From contig NZ_JHEG04000002.1 in the NCBI RefSeq assembly GCF_000760695.4, forward strand, positions 1 to 64,000: a DNA stretch of 64,000 nucleotides, written 5' to 3'. A program made the position numbers and the translations under genes. Each line of letters starts with the position of its first letter. Position 1 is the stretch's first letter. The notes below the pieces were generated by a model. It was not told the DNA's origin and searched no databases. It saw nothing but the letters and a program-made list of their open reading frames with translations. Positions 17,587 to 25,509 of the stretch are shown here, piece by piece. The stretch is from Tolypothrix bouteillei VB521301. GTDB taxonomy: Bacteria; Cyanobacteriota; Cyanobacteriia; Cyanobacteriales; Nostocaceae.

Positions 17587-17751
17587 GGGAGCATCCCAAA
17601 GAGCGCAAATTGCCCTCAGAATAAATTCTGGAGCTATACAAACAAAGCCAGCCTACGCAGGCTTTAAATAAAGTCTGCACGGGCGGACTCGATCTGTCTG
17701 TATAGGCGTGATTTCAATCATAAGCGTGTTTTTTCCAAATCGGGATGCTCC
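17587..17751. mobile_element. 165-bp element with short inverted ends (MITE-like)
   Basis: GGAGCATCCC (17588-17597) and its exact complement GGGATGCTCC (17742-17751) bound the element. Between them lies a hairpin-prone core with CAGCCTACGCAGGCTTT (17649-17665). No reading frame is seen inside. It lies in a gene-free gap of 423 bases after the replication gene. The ends are too short for a firm mobile-element call; it could be one member of an intergenic repeat family. The same gap starts with GCAGAGAACGCAGAGGACAC, another repeat common in cyanobacterial spacers. Confidence 0.45.
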
Positions 17752-17812
17752 TGTATTGTTATTGGTAAAACTTATTAGTTTTATATAGCAATCCTACTTG
17801 AGTTACAAACAC

Positions 17813-17852
17813 CTCTCCCTTGTCTCCCTTATCTCCCTTGTCTCCCTCGTTC
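17813..17852. repeat. CTCCCTTGT-type tandem repeat
   Basis: About four units of CTCCCTTGT/CTCCCTTAT end in CTCCCTCGTTC. A nearly identical run is found at 45415-45447 and the inverse complement is found inside the CyRepA1 reading frame at 15499-15554. It lies ~105 bases before the dehydrogenase start. Confidence 0.75.
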
Positions 17853-17957
17853 AGATCTCAAATAGAATTGCTAGATTTCTCTAGTATTTGTGAGCCTTCT
17901 AAGCAATTGAGTTATCATATACGGAAAAGCAACGCAGCATAAAGCTTGAAGTTTTTT

Positions 17958-18974
17958 ATGAAAGTAGCAGTCTTCAGTACAAAAGCTTACGATCGCCAGT
18001 TTTTAGAAGCTGCAAATGAGCAAAATAAACACGAACTGGTTTTCTTTGAACCGCGTCTCGATCGAGATACAGCAATCTTAGCAGCTGGATTTCCTGCGGT
18101 TTGCGTATTTGTACACGATCGCGCTGACGCCCCAACTTTAGAACTTCTTGCTTCACAAGGAACTCGCCTGATTGCACTCCGTTGTGCGGGTTTTAATAAC
18201 GTGGACTTGAAAGCCGCCGCCGAGTTGGGTATGACTGTTGTGCGTGTTCCTGCCTACTCGCCCTATGCAGTAGCAGAACACACTGTTGGATTGATATTAA
18301 GCCTCAATCGTAAGATTCATCGCGCTTATAGCCGTGTTAGGGAAGGAAATTTCTCAATTGAAGGGCTTTTGGGATTTGACCTAAACGGGCGTACTGTGGG
18401 AATTATTGGGACTGGGAAAATAGGTCAAATTGTGGGACAAATCATGAAAGGGTTTGGCTGTCACCTTCAGGCTTATGACGTTTATCGCAATCCAGAAGTT
18501 GAAAACTTAGGAGCTAAATATGTAGAACTATCAGAGTTATTTGCTAATTCCGATATTATTACCTTGCACTGTCCTTTGACACCTCAGACCCATCATTTGA
18601 TTGATACTCAATCGATACAACAGATGAAGCCGGGGATCATGCTGATCAACACGAGCCGGGGAGCTTTGATTGATACGACAGCAGCGATCGAAGGATTGAA
18701 GTCTGGTAAAATTAAGTATCTTGGTATTGATGTTTACGAGCAGGAATCAGACTTATTTTTTGAGGATTTGTCTGATGAAATTATTCACGATGACGTTTTT
18801 CAGCGTTTAATAACCTTTCCAAACGTCCTGATTACCGGGCATCAAGCTTTCTTTACAGAAGAAGCAGTCCGTAATATCTCGGAGACCACCATTGCTAATA
18901 TAACTGATTTTGAACAAGGTCGTCCCTGTCAAAATGAAATAGCTGCTCAACAAAAAGTTGCAACCAAGGTTTAG
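17958..18974 (+). CDS. ldhA: D-2-hydroxyacid dehydrogenase (D-lactate dehydrogenase type)
   Basis: ATG 17958 gives 338 residues beginning '[16 protein letters not shown]', the usual start of LdhA-type enzymes; the TTG at 17946 is less likely. The Rossmann motif '[20 protein letters not shown]' (~145-164) binds NAD(H). The catalytic residues appear as R in '[11 protein letters not shown]', E in '[13 protein letters not shown]' and H in '[14 protein letters not shown]'. It reduces pyruvate to D-lactate in the cytoplasm, the fermentative branch used in dark anoxic conditions. Other 2-oxoacids are possible substrates. A strong terminator-like hairpin follows at 19042. Confidence 0.92.
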   Translation: MKVAVFSTKAYDRQFLEAANEQNKHELVFFEPRLDRDTAILAAGFPAVCVFVHDRADAPTLELLASQGTRLIALRCAGFNNVDLKAAAELGMTVVRVPAYSPYAVAEHTVGLILSLNRKIHRAYSRVREGNFSIEGLLGFDLNGRTVGIIGTGKIGQIVGQIMKGFGCHLQAYDVYRNPEVENLGAKYVELSELFANSDIITLHCPLTPQTHHLIDTQSIQQMKPGIMLINTSRGALIDTTAAIEGLKSGKIKYLGIDVYEQESDLFFEDLSDEIIHDDVFQRLITFPNVLITGHQAFFTEEAVRNISETTIANITDFEQGRPCQNEIAAQQKVATKV

Positions 18975-19041
18975 AGGGCAGTTTTTTACCCTTCCTAGAG
19001 CGTGTTTTCAAACGGCTCGTTTAGCCTCTTAATGTTCTAGA

Positions 19042-19067
19042 TCCCCCGATAAATTGGGGGACTTTTG
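19042..19067 (+). terminator. Rho-independent terminator after ldhA
   Basis: TCCCCC (19042-19047) pairs with GGGGGA (19056-19061) around the loop GATAAATT, followed by CTTTTGCTT. It lies between ldhA (plus strand) and the convergent M50 peptidase gene, and is likely used by ldhA. Confidence 0.65.
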
Positions 19068-19093
19068 CTTGTAGGTTGGGGTAGCTGACTTGC

Positions 19094-19837
19094 TTAGCTT
19101 GAACGATAAGCCAAACGAAGACTTTGTACCAAAATAACCAGAGATGCGATCGCCATCAAACCGCCCCAAAACCAATAGGGTAAAAGCAACTGCTGCTGTA
19201 TTTGTGCTGAATCAGAAAGCAAACCGGGACCAGCAGAAGCACTTAATAAATAATTGAGTTGGTGGTACGTACTTACACACGCTTGTACGCCAAGAAATTG
19301 AATGACAAATCCTTGTACCCAATGAGGAGCTTTTAGGGCAATACCAAGGATAATTAAACCTAAAAGGGGAATTGCTACAATTCCAAACAGCGATCGCACC
19401 CATATAACTGTTGAGAGGAGCAAGAAACCCCCTAAAATCTTTAAACTGAGATTTGCAGTTTTAAAACTGCGGGAAGCAAGAATTAGGGCTGCACCTGCGA
19501 TTGGAGGTCCCATCGGTCCTGCGGCTGCAACCAAAGCGCGACCAATTGGTCCTAAGTATAACGCACCACTATGATATGCGACACCAGAGCCATCAGGAAA
19601 AACCTTTAACTGCTGAAAATTGCCTCCCAAAAGAAGCGCCACGATCCCGTGAGCCATTTCATGGAACCAAGTTGCCAGGATAGAAAATGGGTATAAAATG
19701 TAATCTCCTCCGGGAACCTGCCACAGCACAATAGTGGCTGCAGCAGCTGCAATTAACCAAGTAAATCCCATGCGGTCAATTGCTTGTGGGGCTTCTCGGG
19801 CTAGCAGGGGTTCAAAATCTTTCCCAAAGTTGCTCAT
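19094..19837 (-). CDS. M50-family membrane metallopeptidase
   Basis: A 247-residue membrane protein with about six hydrophobic segments. The zinc-binding motif HExxH is seen in 'ATWFHEMAHGIVALLLGG' (~residues 56-73), inside a membrane helix as in site-2-type proteases. A later 'LYLGPIGRALVAAAGPMGPP' matches the conserved G-rich second region. Such enzymes cleave membrane proteins within the bilayer; this shorter version is a cyanobacterial branch sometimes annotated only as M50B-like. The third zinc ligand is not obvious, so activity is not certain. Downstream of it the transcript meets ldhA tail to tail. Confidence 0.8.
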   Translation of the reverse strand: MSNFGKDFEPLLAREAPQAIDRMGFTWLIAAAAATIVLWQVPGGDYILYPFSILATWFHEMAHGIVALLLGGNFQQLKVFPDGSGVAYHSGALYLGPIGRALVAAAGPMGPPIAGAALILASRSFKTANLSLKILGGFLLLSTVIWVRSLFGIVAIPLLGLIILGIALKAPHWVQGFVIQFLGVQACVSTYHQLNYLLSASAGPGLLSDSAQIQQQLLLPYWFWGGLMAIASLVILVQSLRLAYRSS

Positions 19838-19930
19838 GGGTTCGTCTTCCTAATCGTATGACCAAATTCATGCATTTGGTCGCAGTTGCACATCCATCCT
19901 AACTGTTGTTTGTGCTCGACCGCACTACCA

Positions 19931-19992
19931 CAATTCATAATTCATAATTCATAAATTTTATGACAAATTACGAATCATGAATTACGAATTAT
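19931..19992. repeat. ATTCATA / ATTACGA heptamer repeats
   Basis: Units of AATTCATA repeat about four times, then the inverse TATGACAAATTACGAATCATG run follows, so the stretch can fold back. The repeat runs into the end of the small FHA gene: its last three codons and its stop at 19982 lie in the repeat. Confidence 0.7.
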
Positions 19993-20287
19993 TAAGGCGG
20001 ATTTGGATTTGAGGACCGGAACGAGCAAGGCGAAAGATGACTCCATCGCTAACCGCTACTTGGTCGATGCGTTCTCCATCCACATAAGTTCCATTTGCAC
20101 CTACGCTGACAATTTCCCAGCCCTTATTTACCCGTCTTACCTCAACGTGATGGCGGGAAACCACGGCACTGTAGAGAACAACATGATTATCCGTCGCCCG
20201 TCCGATGCGGATGATGGGTTCATCTTCAAAAGTCCAACTTTGAGCCGGGAGAGATTGCAATGAATGTAACAGGATGAGTTTAATCAC
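19982..20287 (-). CDS. Small FHA-domain protein
   Basis: A 101-residue protein that is almost entirely one forkhead-associated domain: 'IRIGRATDNHVVL', 'VSRHHVEVRRVNKGWEI' and 'GANGTYVDGERI' give the conserved G-R, S-R-x-H and N-G residues that hold phosphothreonine. It starts with GTG at 20287 ('MIKLILLHSLQ'). It should recognise phosphorylated partner proteins. It stands 34 bases downstream of a second FHA gene on the same strand, so the two form one operon likely linked to Ser/Thr kinase signalling. The C-terminal NNS is encoded by repeat sequence. Confidence 0.85.
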   Translation of the reverse strand: MIKLILLHSLQSLPAQSWTFEDEPIIRIGRATDNHVVLYSAVVSRHHVEVRRVNKGWEIVSVGANGTYVDGERIDQVAVSDGVIFRLARSGPQIQIRLNNS

Positions 20288-20321
20288 GCAAGCACACGTG
20301 TCATATCAGAAATAGAATTGG

Positions 20322-21206
20322 CTAAGAGATTTGGAACAGGAATGTCACTAAATCTCCCTTACCTAAACTTATACGATCGCCAGGTCGCAAGCGGTGGCGG
20401 TTTCCGGGTAACAGGGGTAAGTTATTAACGTAAGTGCCGTTGGAACTGCCGACATCTTCTATATAATAAGCATCTCCCTCAATCCGAATATCAGCATGAA
20501 TTCGCGAGACAATCTCAGAATTGGGAAATCCCGATACATCTATATCCGGTGGAATGCGATCGTTCGGCTTGCCTATGTGTACAACAGAGAGATTCAGCGG
20601 TAACTCAACATCTCTATCGCTTTGGACGTGGATGAGGCGTGCGGTCACTTGCTGTAATTGAGTCCTTGAAGCAGGTGGTACCGCAGCTGGAGCAGGAGGT
20701 GGCGGTACGGGTGCCGGTGCCACTGGTGGAGGTGGTGCTGGTTGCGCTGCGGAAGTCACTGGCTCGGGTTCTGGTGCTGCTACTGGCTCTGGAGTAACAG
20801 GAGGCGGTGGTGCAGCAACGGTTGGTGGCTCGCTGCTTTGGGATTCCGTAAATTCTGGGGCTACTGAAACCGCTGTTGGTGGTAACGGTGAGGAGTTAGG
20901 GGCATTATTGTTAGCAGAACCATTTACAGTCACCGGCTGTGGCTGTACTAGCGGATCGGGTACAACCAACGGGGGTGGTTCTGAAATGTCAGGAGCGACG
21001 GTAACTGCAACGGCGGTAGGAGCAGTGGCAGCAGGGGCAGCAGCAGCTCGCAGGTTATAGCCACATTGACCGCAGAAAGACGCGTCTGCCTGCACGGTTG
21101 CCCCACAGCTAGGACAGTTAGTGGTAGCTGGTAAAGGGGTGTAGCAAGCTTCACACTGGACAGCGCCGTCTGGGTTTGGGTGATTGCAATTTGGGCAGAC
21201 GATCAT
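20322..21206 (-). CDS. Zinc-ribbon + Pro/Ala-rich linker + FHA-domain protein
   Basis: A 294-residue protein with three parts. The N-terminus holds two zinc ribbons ('CPNCNHPNPDGAVQCEAC' and 'CPSCGATVQADASFCGQC'). Residues ~55-180 are a low-complexity Pro/Ala/Val/Glu linker. Residues ~190-290 are an FHA domain with 'VHIGKPNDRIPPDIDVSG', 'VSRIHADIRI' and 'VGSSNGTYVNNLPLL'. It is a phosphothreonine-binding adaptor of cyanobacterial type, in operon with the small FHA gene. A zinc-ribbon Ser/Thr kinase of similar N-terminal design is present at 45.4 kb; a functional link is inference. Confidence 0.9.
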   Translation of the reverse strand: MIVCPNCNHPNPDGAVQCEACYTPLPATTNCPSCGATVQADASFCGQCGYNLRAAAAPAATAPTAVAVTVAPDISEPPPLVVPDPLVQPQPVTVNGSANNNAPNSSPLPPTAVSVAPEFTESQSSEPPTVAAPPPPVTPEPVAAPEPEPVTSAAQPAPPPPVAPAPVPPPPAPAAVPPASRTQLQQVTARLIHVQSDRDVELPLNLSVVHIGKPNDRIPPDIDVSGFPNSEIVSRIHADIRIEGDAYYIEDVGSSNGTYVNNLPLLPGNRHRLRPGDRISLGKGDLVTFLFQIS

Positions 21207-21298
21207 GGAGTTAAGCCTTTAGTTGAAGTTCAATCGTAAAATATAGTGCCGACAAGCAGAGGGGCTACTCTAGCTTCCGATTTTAACAAGTGCCTTCT

Positions 21299-21407
21299 TA
21301 AAGTATGAAGTGTGGACTCTAAAGATGAAGTATGAAGTATAAAGTATGAAATTTTATCCTTCATCCTTCATTCTTTATCCCTCATCCTTTATACTTCATC
21401 CTTTGTT
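21299..21407. repeat. AAGTATG / CATCCTT repeats before pgl end
   Basis: AAAGTATGAAGT units (21299-21350) are followed by their inverse complement type, TCCTTCATCCTTCATTC and TTATACTTCATCC (21356-21402). The arms can pair. The repeat overlaps the last residues and stop codon of pgl. Confidence 0.7.
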
Positions 21408-22121
21408 AAGGTCACTACCTGCGGCTGTATCTAACAACCACAAAAGTTCTCCTTGAGGTTGAATTAGGCGAGATGGGTAGGCAAAGTCATCTGCAGTGGG
21501 TGCAAAGACTTGAGCCAGGGCTGGTTTTTTATTAGCACCAGTAGCTAAAAACATAACGCAACGAGCAGCGTTAATGAAGGGGTAAGTAAAGGTGAGACGT
21601 TGGTTATCGTCTTTGTTACCTACGGTAATCAGCTTGTCCTTTACTTTTAATGCTGCCGTATGGGGAAACAAAGAAGCAGTGTGTGCATCATCTCCCATTC
21701 CCAATAAAACCACATCCAAAGAAGGAAACTCTCCGGGTGAAGAGTGAAAGAATTCTTGCAGATGCTTTTCGTACTTGGCTGCTGCCACTGCGGGATCGGC
21801 TTCATCTGTTGGCATGGGGTGAATGTTAGCTGCCGGAATCTCGACGCGATCTAACCAAGCACGACGTGCCATGAGTTGATTGCTATCTGGATGATCGGGC
21901 GGAACGTAACGTTCATCTCCCCAAAACACGTGAATTTTATCCCAAGGCAGGTTTCGTGACGCAATTGCCTCATACAGTGGTTTGGGTGTACTACCTCCCG
22001 CCAGGGCAATAGTAAACCGTCCCTGCTCTGCAATGGCAGTTTCTATCTTGGATATTATCAATTCTAGCGCTTGCGAAACTAGGGCAGCTCGATCTGTTAG
22101 AACTTCAACTTTTTTGCTCAT
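21396..22121 (-). CDS. pgl: 6-phosphogluconolactonase
   Basis: A 241-residue protein of the normal size for the DevB/Pgl family (NagB-like fold). Motifs: 'FTIALAGGSTPKPLYEAI', 'VFWGDERYVPPDHPDSN' and 'VVLLGMGDDAHTASLFP', which carry the phosphate-binding glycines and the catalytic histidine. It hydrolyses 6-phosphogluconolactone in the oxidative pentose phosphate pathway, the main respiratory sugar route in cyanobacteria and in heterocysts. The C-terminus (…GSDLNKG) runs into an intergenic repeat and is probably altered without harm. Confidence 0.93.
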   Translation of the reverse strand: MSKKVEVLTDRAALVSQALELIISKIETAIAEQGRFTIALAGGSTPKPLYEAIASRNLPWDKIHVFWGDERYVPPDHPDSNQLMARRAWLDRVEIPAANIHPMPTDEADPAVAAAKYEKHLQEFFHSSPGEFPSLDVVLLGMGDDAHTASLFPHTAALKVKDKLITVGNKDDNQRLTFTYPFINAARCVMFLATGANKKPALAQVFAPTADDFAYPSRLIQPQGELLWLLDTAAGSDLNKG

Positions 22122-22255
22122 CGCTCTCTCATAAAACTAGCGACTTCCAGCATTACAATAGCGAAATTCTGACAATTTCCCTTTCTCCCTTTTGAAACTT
22201 TTAACATCATGGGCTTGGGGATTGGGTGTTGGGGGGATAAGGGAGAGGTGCTTCC

Positions 22256-23005
22256 CTAACTTGTAGCTCCTCGATAGATGTCCTTCCAATCAGCGATCGC
22301 TTCCTGTTGCAAAATTAACAATTGTTGAATTCCTTTTTCGGCAAAATTTAGAAGTTCCCCAAGTTGCTGGCGACTGAAACTGCCCTCTTCAGCAGTTCCT
22401 TGGATTTCAATAATTCCCAAGTTTTGATTCATCACTACGTTAAAATCGACTCCAGCCGCAACATCTTCTGTATAATCTAAATCCAAAAATGGTTCTTCTT
22501 CTAGCAATCCTACTGACACTGCTGCTACCTGTCCGATTAAAGGCGATCGCTCTATAACTCCCTGCTGCAATAACTTGGAAATTGCATTTGCTAGAGCCAC
22601 AAATCCCCCCGTGACAGCTGTTGTTCTCGTGCCTGCATCTGCCTGCAATACATCTGCATCCACTGTTAGCGTTCGTTCTCCTAGGGCTTCTAAATCCAAG
22701 GCAGCTCGCAAGCTACGTCCAATCAATCTTTGGATTTCTTGTGTCCTTCCAGACAATTTCATAAATTCCCGTTCTTGTCGCTGATGGGTTGCTGATGGTA
22801 GCATTCGATACTCAGCAGTTAACCAACCTTTACCTGTGCCTTCTAGAAATCTCGGAACTCCTTTAGTAACGCTGACTGTACACAGTACGTGAGTTTCCCC
22901 AAATTTTGTCAGCACGGAGCCGGATGCATAACGGGTAAAACCTTGCTGGAAGCTAATAGGACGTAGTTGGTGGGGTTGCCGACCGTCTGGACGCTGCCAA
23001 GCCAT
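22256..23005 (-). CDS. rph: Ribonuclease PH
   Basis: A 249-residue protein, typical length. It begins '[20 protein letters not shown]', the conserved start, and contains '[20 protein letters not shown]', '[15 protein letters not shown]', '[17 protein letters not shown]' and '[20 protein letters not shown]'. The last segment holds the phosphate-binding and catalytic residues. The enzyme trims tRNA 3' ends by phosphorolysis. The expected hexamer-forming arginine region is intact. It is separated by 134 bases from pgl on the same strand. Confidence 0.96.
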   Translation of the reverse strand: MAWQRPDGRQPHQLRPISFQQGFTRYASGSVLTKFGETHVLCTVSVTKGVPRFLEGTGKGWLTAEYRMLPSATHQRQEREFMKLSGRTQEIQRLIGRSLRAALDLEALGERTLTVDADVLQADAGTRTTAVTGGFVALANAISKLLQQGVIERSPLIGQVAAVSVGLLEEEPFLDLDYTEDVAAGVDFNVVMNQNLGIIEIQGTAEEGSFSRQQLGELLNFAEKGIQQLLILQQEAIADWKDIYRGATS

Positions 23006-23144
23006 TGGGATTGCCTCGAAATTTTTATATACAATACAGCCTACTAAAATTTCAACGTCATGCTTTAAGTATTTTTAAAGATAATTAGTACAATTTTGCA
23101 TTGCCAAACTCTTGCACTTGAAGAGTGACCGCATACCCCAATTT

Positions 23145-23723
23145 TTACGAGGGCTTACACAAAAGCGAAACAATGCTGTGCTGTACCATTTCTGGTAACT
23201 GGTCGCCGTTAATGGTTAACAATCGACGGCGGCGATCGTAGTATTCTAAGATAGGAACGGTGCGATCGTAGAACAACTCCACACGGCGCTGTACAATTTC
23301 TGGTAAATCATCGGGAAGAGAACGTTCTACCGAACGAGTTACCATGACTGCCTGCGACACTTGGAGATAAATCGCCCAGTCTAATTTTTGCCCCAAACCT
23401 TCTAGTAAAAAATCCAGTTCTTCTGCTTGAAAAGCTGTACGGGGGTAACCTTCCAATACCCAACCACAGTCTACATCATGTTTTGTCAGTTGCTTGCTTA
23501 TAAATTCAATCATTATTTCATCTGGAACAAGCTCCCCCATGTCAACATAGGGCTGAGCGAAACGACCTAAATCTGTTAGGTTGGCGATCGCAGAGCGTAA
23601 AATCTCACCTACAGAGACTAAAGGAACCTCAAAATATTTACTCAGCCTGTGTGCTTGAGTACTTTTTCCCGATCCCGAGCCTCCTAGTATAACTAATCTC
23701 ACAACTGTTAGCTCCTTTTCCAT
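23145..23723 (-). CDS. Adenylate kinase-family nucleotide kinase
   Basis: A 192-residue protein with an NMP-kinase fold. The P-loop is 'LVILGGSGSGKSTQAHRL' (~9-26). The AMP-binding region is 'PLVSVGEILRSAI' and 'GWVLEGYPRTAFQAEELD' has the P-R-T motif of adenylate kinases. The LID is short ('RSLPDDLPEIVQRRVELF') and has no zinc cysteines. It interconverts AMP/ATP and ADP, but as cyanobacteria usually also have a canonical Adk, this one may be a paralogue with another role; thus no symbol is given. The start at ATG 23723 gives eight residues before the first beta-strand. Confidence 0.85.
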   Translation of the reverse strand: MEKELTVVRLVILGGSGSGKSTQAHRLSKYFEVPLVSVGEILRSAIANLTDLGRFAQPYVDMGELVPDEIMIEFISKQLTKHDVDCGWVLEGYPRTAFQAEELDFLLEGLGQKLDWAIYLQVSQAVMVTRSVERSLPDDLPEIVQRRVELFYDRTVPILEYYDRRRRLLTINGDQLPEMVQHSIVSLLCKPS

Positions 23724-24187
23724 GTCATATTTGTAACGTTTATTACTTAAAGCCTCCCAAGAGACAGCAAATAGCAGTAGATCTTTAGAAATTCAACGAT
23801 TTTTCAAAAAATTACAAATACAGTCTACTAAGTTCACTTGTTTTTCTAGTTATAAGTTTTATTTTTTACCGCTTTAACCTAAAAAAAGCCAAGGAGTTCA
23901 ATATTTATCGATTCTAAGGCATTTATTTTCCTTATCTTGACCGAGAGTAAGAGGGAGCAGGTGGGAGTGCAGGGGAAGCTTTGGCTAATTTTCCCACAGT
24001 CTTAGAATATGCAAATTATATGGGCAGCAGCTTACTCTTGACTAAACCCCAAACCTAGTGGTTGACTAAGAATGCAACTAGCTAGAAACATTGCGTACTG
24101 TAGAAAATGGCTAAATTATATAGGTAGACTTGCAAAAAACGAATTCAGTAAAAATATTTATTTTTTGTAAATTATTACACAAAATTT
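23724..24187. other. Intergenic 464 bp, divergent promoter region
   Basis: The region lies between the minus-strand kinase gene and a plus-strand gene, so it must hold both promoters. It is AT-rich apart from GACCGAGAGTAAGAGGGAGC (~23940), which shares TTGACCGAGAG with 361-371. No RNA gene, coding frame or defined operator was recognised. Confidence 0.4.
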
Positions 24188-24724
24188 ATGATTGCTCAGC
24201 TAGAAACTTCCAGTGAAAATTCAACTCTTGACTTGCCGTATTCCATGAAAGGGTTAGTACAAGTTTTTACAAGTCCTCACCGTAGCTTTTTTACCAGTGT
24301 TATGGCTCAATCACTGAGGATAGCAGGTCAGGGTACACCCGTGCTAGTTGTACAATTTCTTAAGGGTGGCATTCATCAGGGACACGATCGCCCAATGCGG
24401 TTGGGACAAAAATTAGATTGGATACGTTGCGATTTACCTCGATGCATTGATACACCACAGGTGGACGAAACCGAAGCGCAATCTTTACAAAAGTTATGGC
24501 AATACACGCAAAAAGTTATCTTCGAGGATAAGTATTCTCTCGTTGTCTTGGATGAACTTAGCCTAGCCATTCACTTTGGCTTAATTCCTGAAACAGAAGT
24601 TTTGGCATTTTTGGCAAATCGTCCGTCACACATTGATATTATTTTTACGGGCCCAGAAATGCCCCAGTCTATTCTAGATATAGCAGATCAGATTTCAGAA
24701 ATTCGTCGCAGCCATCAGCCTTAG
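24188..24724 (+). CDS. BtuR/CobO-like protein lacking the P-loop
   Basis: A 178-residue protein whose overall sequence follows ATP:corrinoid adenosyltransferases (CobO/BtuR): 'AQSLRIAGQGTPVLVVQFLKGG' is split here as 'LRIAGQGTPVLVVQFLKGG' (~44-62), then 'LVVLDELSLAIHFGLI' (~119-134) is the Walker B-like D-E-x region and 'HIDIIFTGPEMPQSILDIAD' the end region. Yet where the family has the G-N-G-K-G-K-T-T P-loop, this protein reads 'VFTSPHRSFFTSVMAQ'. Without lysine and threonine of Walker A, ATP-dependent adenosylation as known is unlikely. I infer a repurposed paralogue. It is not next to cobalamin genes; dcd follows 197 bases later. Confidence 0.75.
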   Translation: MIAQLETSSENSTLDLPYSMKGLVQVFTSPHRSFFTSVMAQSLRIAGQGTPVLVVQFLKGGIHQGHDRPMRLGQKLDWIRCDLPRCIDTPQVDETEAQSLQKLWQYTQKVIFEDKYSLVVLDELSLAIHFGLIPETEVLAFLANRPSHIDIIFTGPEMPQSILDIADQISEIRRSHQP

Positions 24725-24921
24725 TAAGAAGTAGCTTGGAACCGCACCAATGACGCAAATCGACCTGGATGAGGAGAAATTACTGTTTTTAATCGTGAAC
24801 CTTTGACACGTTGTATGCAAGGTACAAGCTAAGTGGCGATCGCCAATGCGAACACAAACAAGAAGGCGTTCGCGTTAAGCTATCCTAGTATTTCAGTTTA
24901 TTTAGTTACAAGATTGGAACA

Positions 24922-25506
24922 ATGATTAAGAATGATAAATGGATTATTGAGCAAGCAGAAAAGGGAATGATTGTTCCTTTTGAAAAGTCTTTGATTCGAC
25001 AACTTGAGAATCGAAAAGTCATAAGTTTTGGTCTTAGTTCTTATGGTTATGACTTATCCTTAAGTGAATTGGATTTTCGCGTGTTTCGCCACATTCCGGG
25101 TACAATTGTAGACCCCAAACGCTTCAATCCTAAAAATTTAGAAACAGCTGTTCTTCAGGAAGATGAAGATGGTTCAAAGTACTTTGTCATACCAGCCAAC
25201 GCCTACGGACTTGGAGTGAGTCGTGAAAAAGTCTCAATGCCTAAAAATGTGACAGCAATTTGCGTAGGCAAATCTACCCTTGCGAGATGCGGGATAATTG
25301 CTAACATAACTCCTATTGAAGCTGGTTGGGAAGGATACATTACTCTAGAATTCAGTAATGCTTCTAGTGCAGACTGTCGCATTTATGCAAATGAAGGGGT
25401 TGTTCAGCTACTCTTCTTTGAAGGAGATCCTTGTGCTACTTCATACGCAGATCGTAATGGGAAATACCAAAATCAACAAGCTATGGTTACTCTTGCTAAA
25501 ATCTGA
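24922..25506 (+). CDS. dcd: dCTP deaminase
   Basis: A 194-residue protein of the Dcd/dUTPase trimer fold. Motifs: 'VISFGLSSYGYDLSLS', 'AYGLGVSREKVSMPKNV', 'CVGKSTLARCGIIANITP' and 'EAGWEGYITLEFSNAS', where the glutamate of the last motif is the catalytic base. It converts dCTP to dUTP, supplying dUMP for thymidylate synthesis. The gene ends only four bases from the convergent end of an unusual ThyA-containing gene, which suits a shared role in dTMP formation. Whether it is mono- or bifunctional (with dUTPase activity) cannot be decided. Confidence 0.93.
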   Translation: MIKNDKWIIEQAEKGMIVPFEKSLIRQLENRKVISFGLSSYGYDLSLSELDFRVFRHIPGTIVDPKRFNPKNLETAVLQEDEDGSKYFVIPANAYGLGVSREKVSMPKNVTAICVGKSTLARCGIIANITPIEAGWEGYITLEFSNASSADCRIYANEGVVQLLFFEGDPCATSYADRNGKYQNQQAMVTLAKI

Positions 25507-25509
25507 TGT

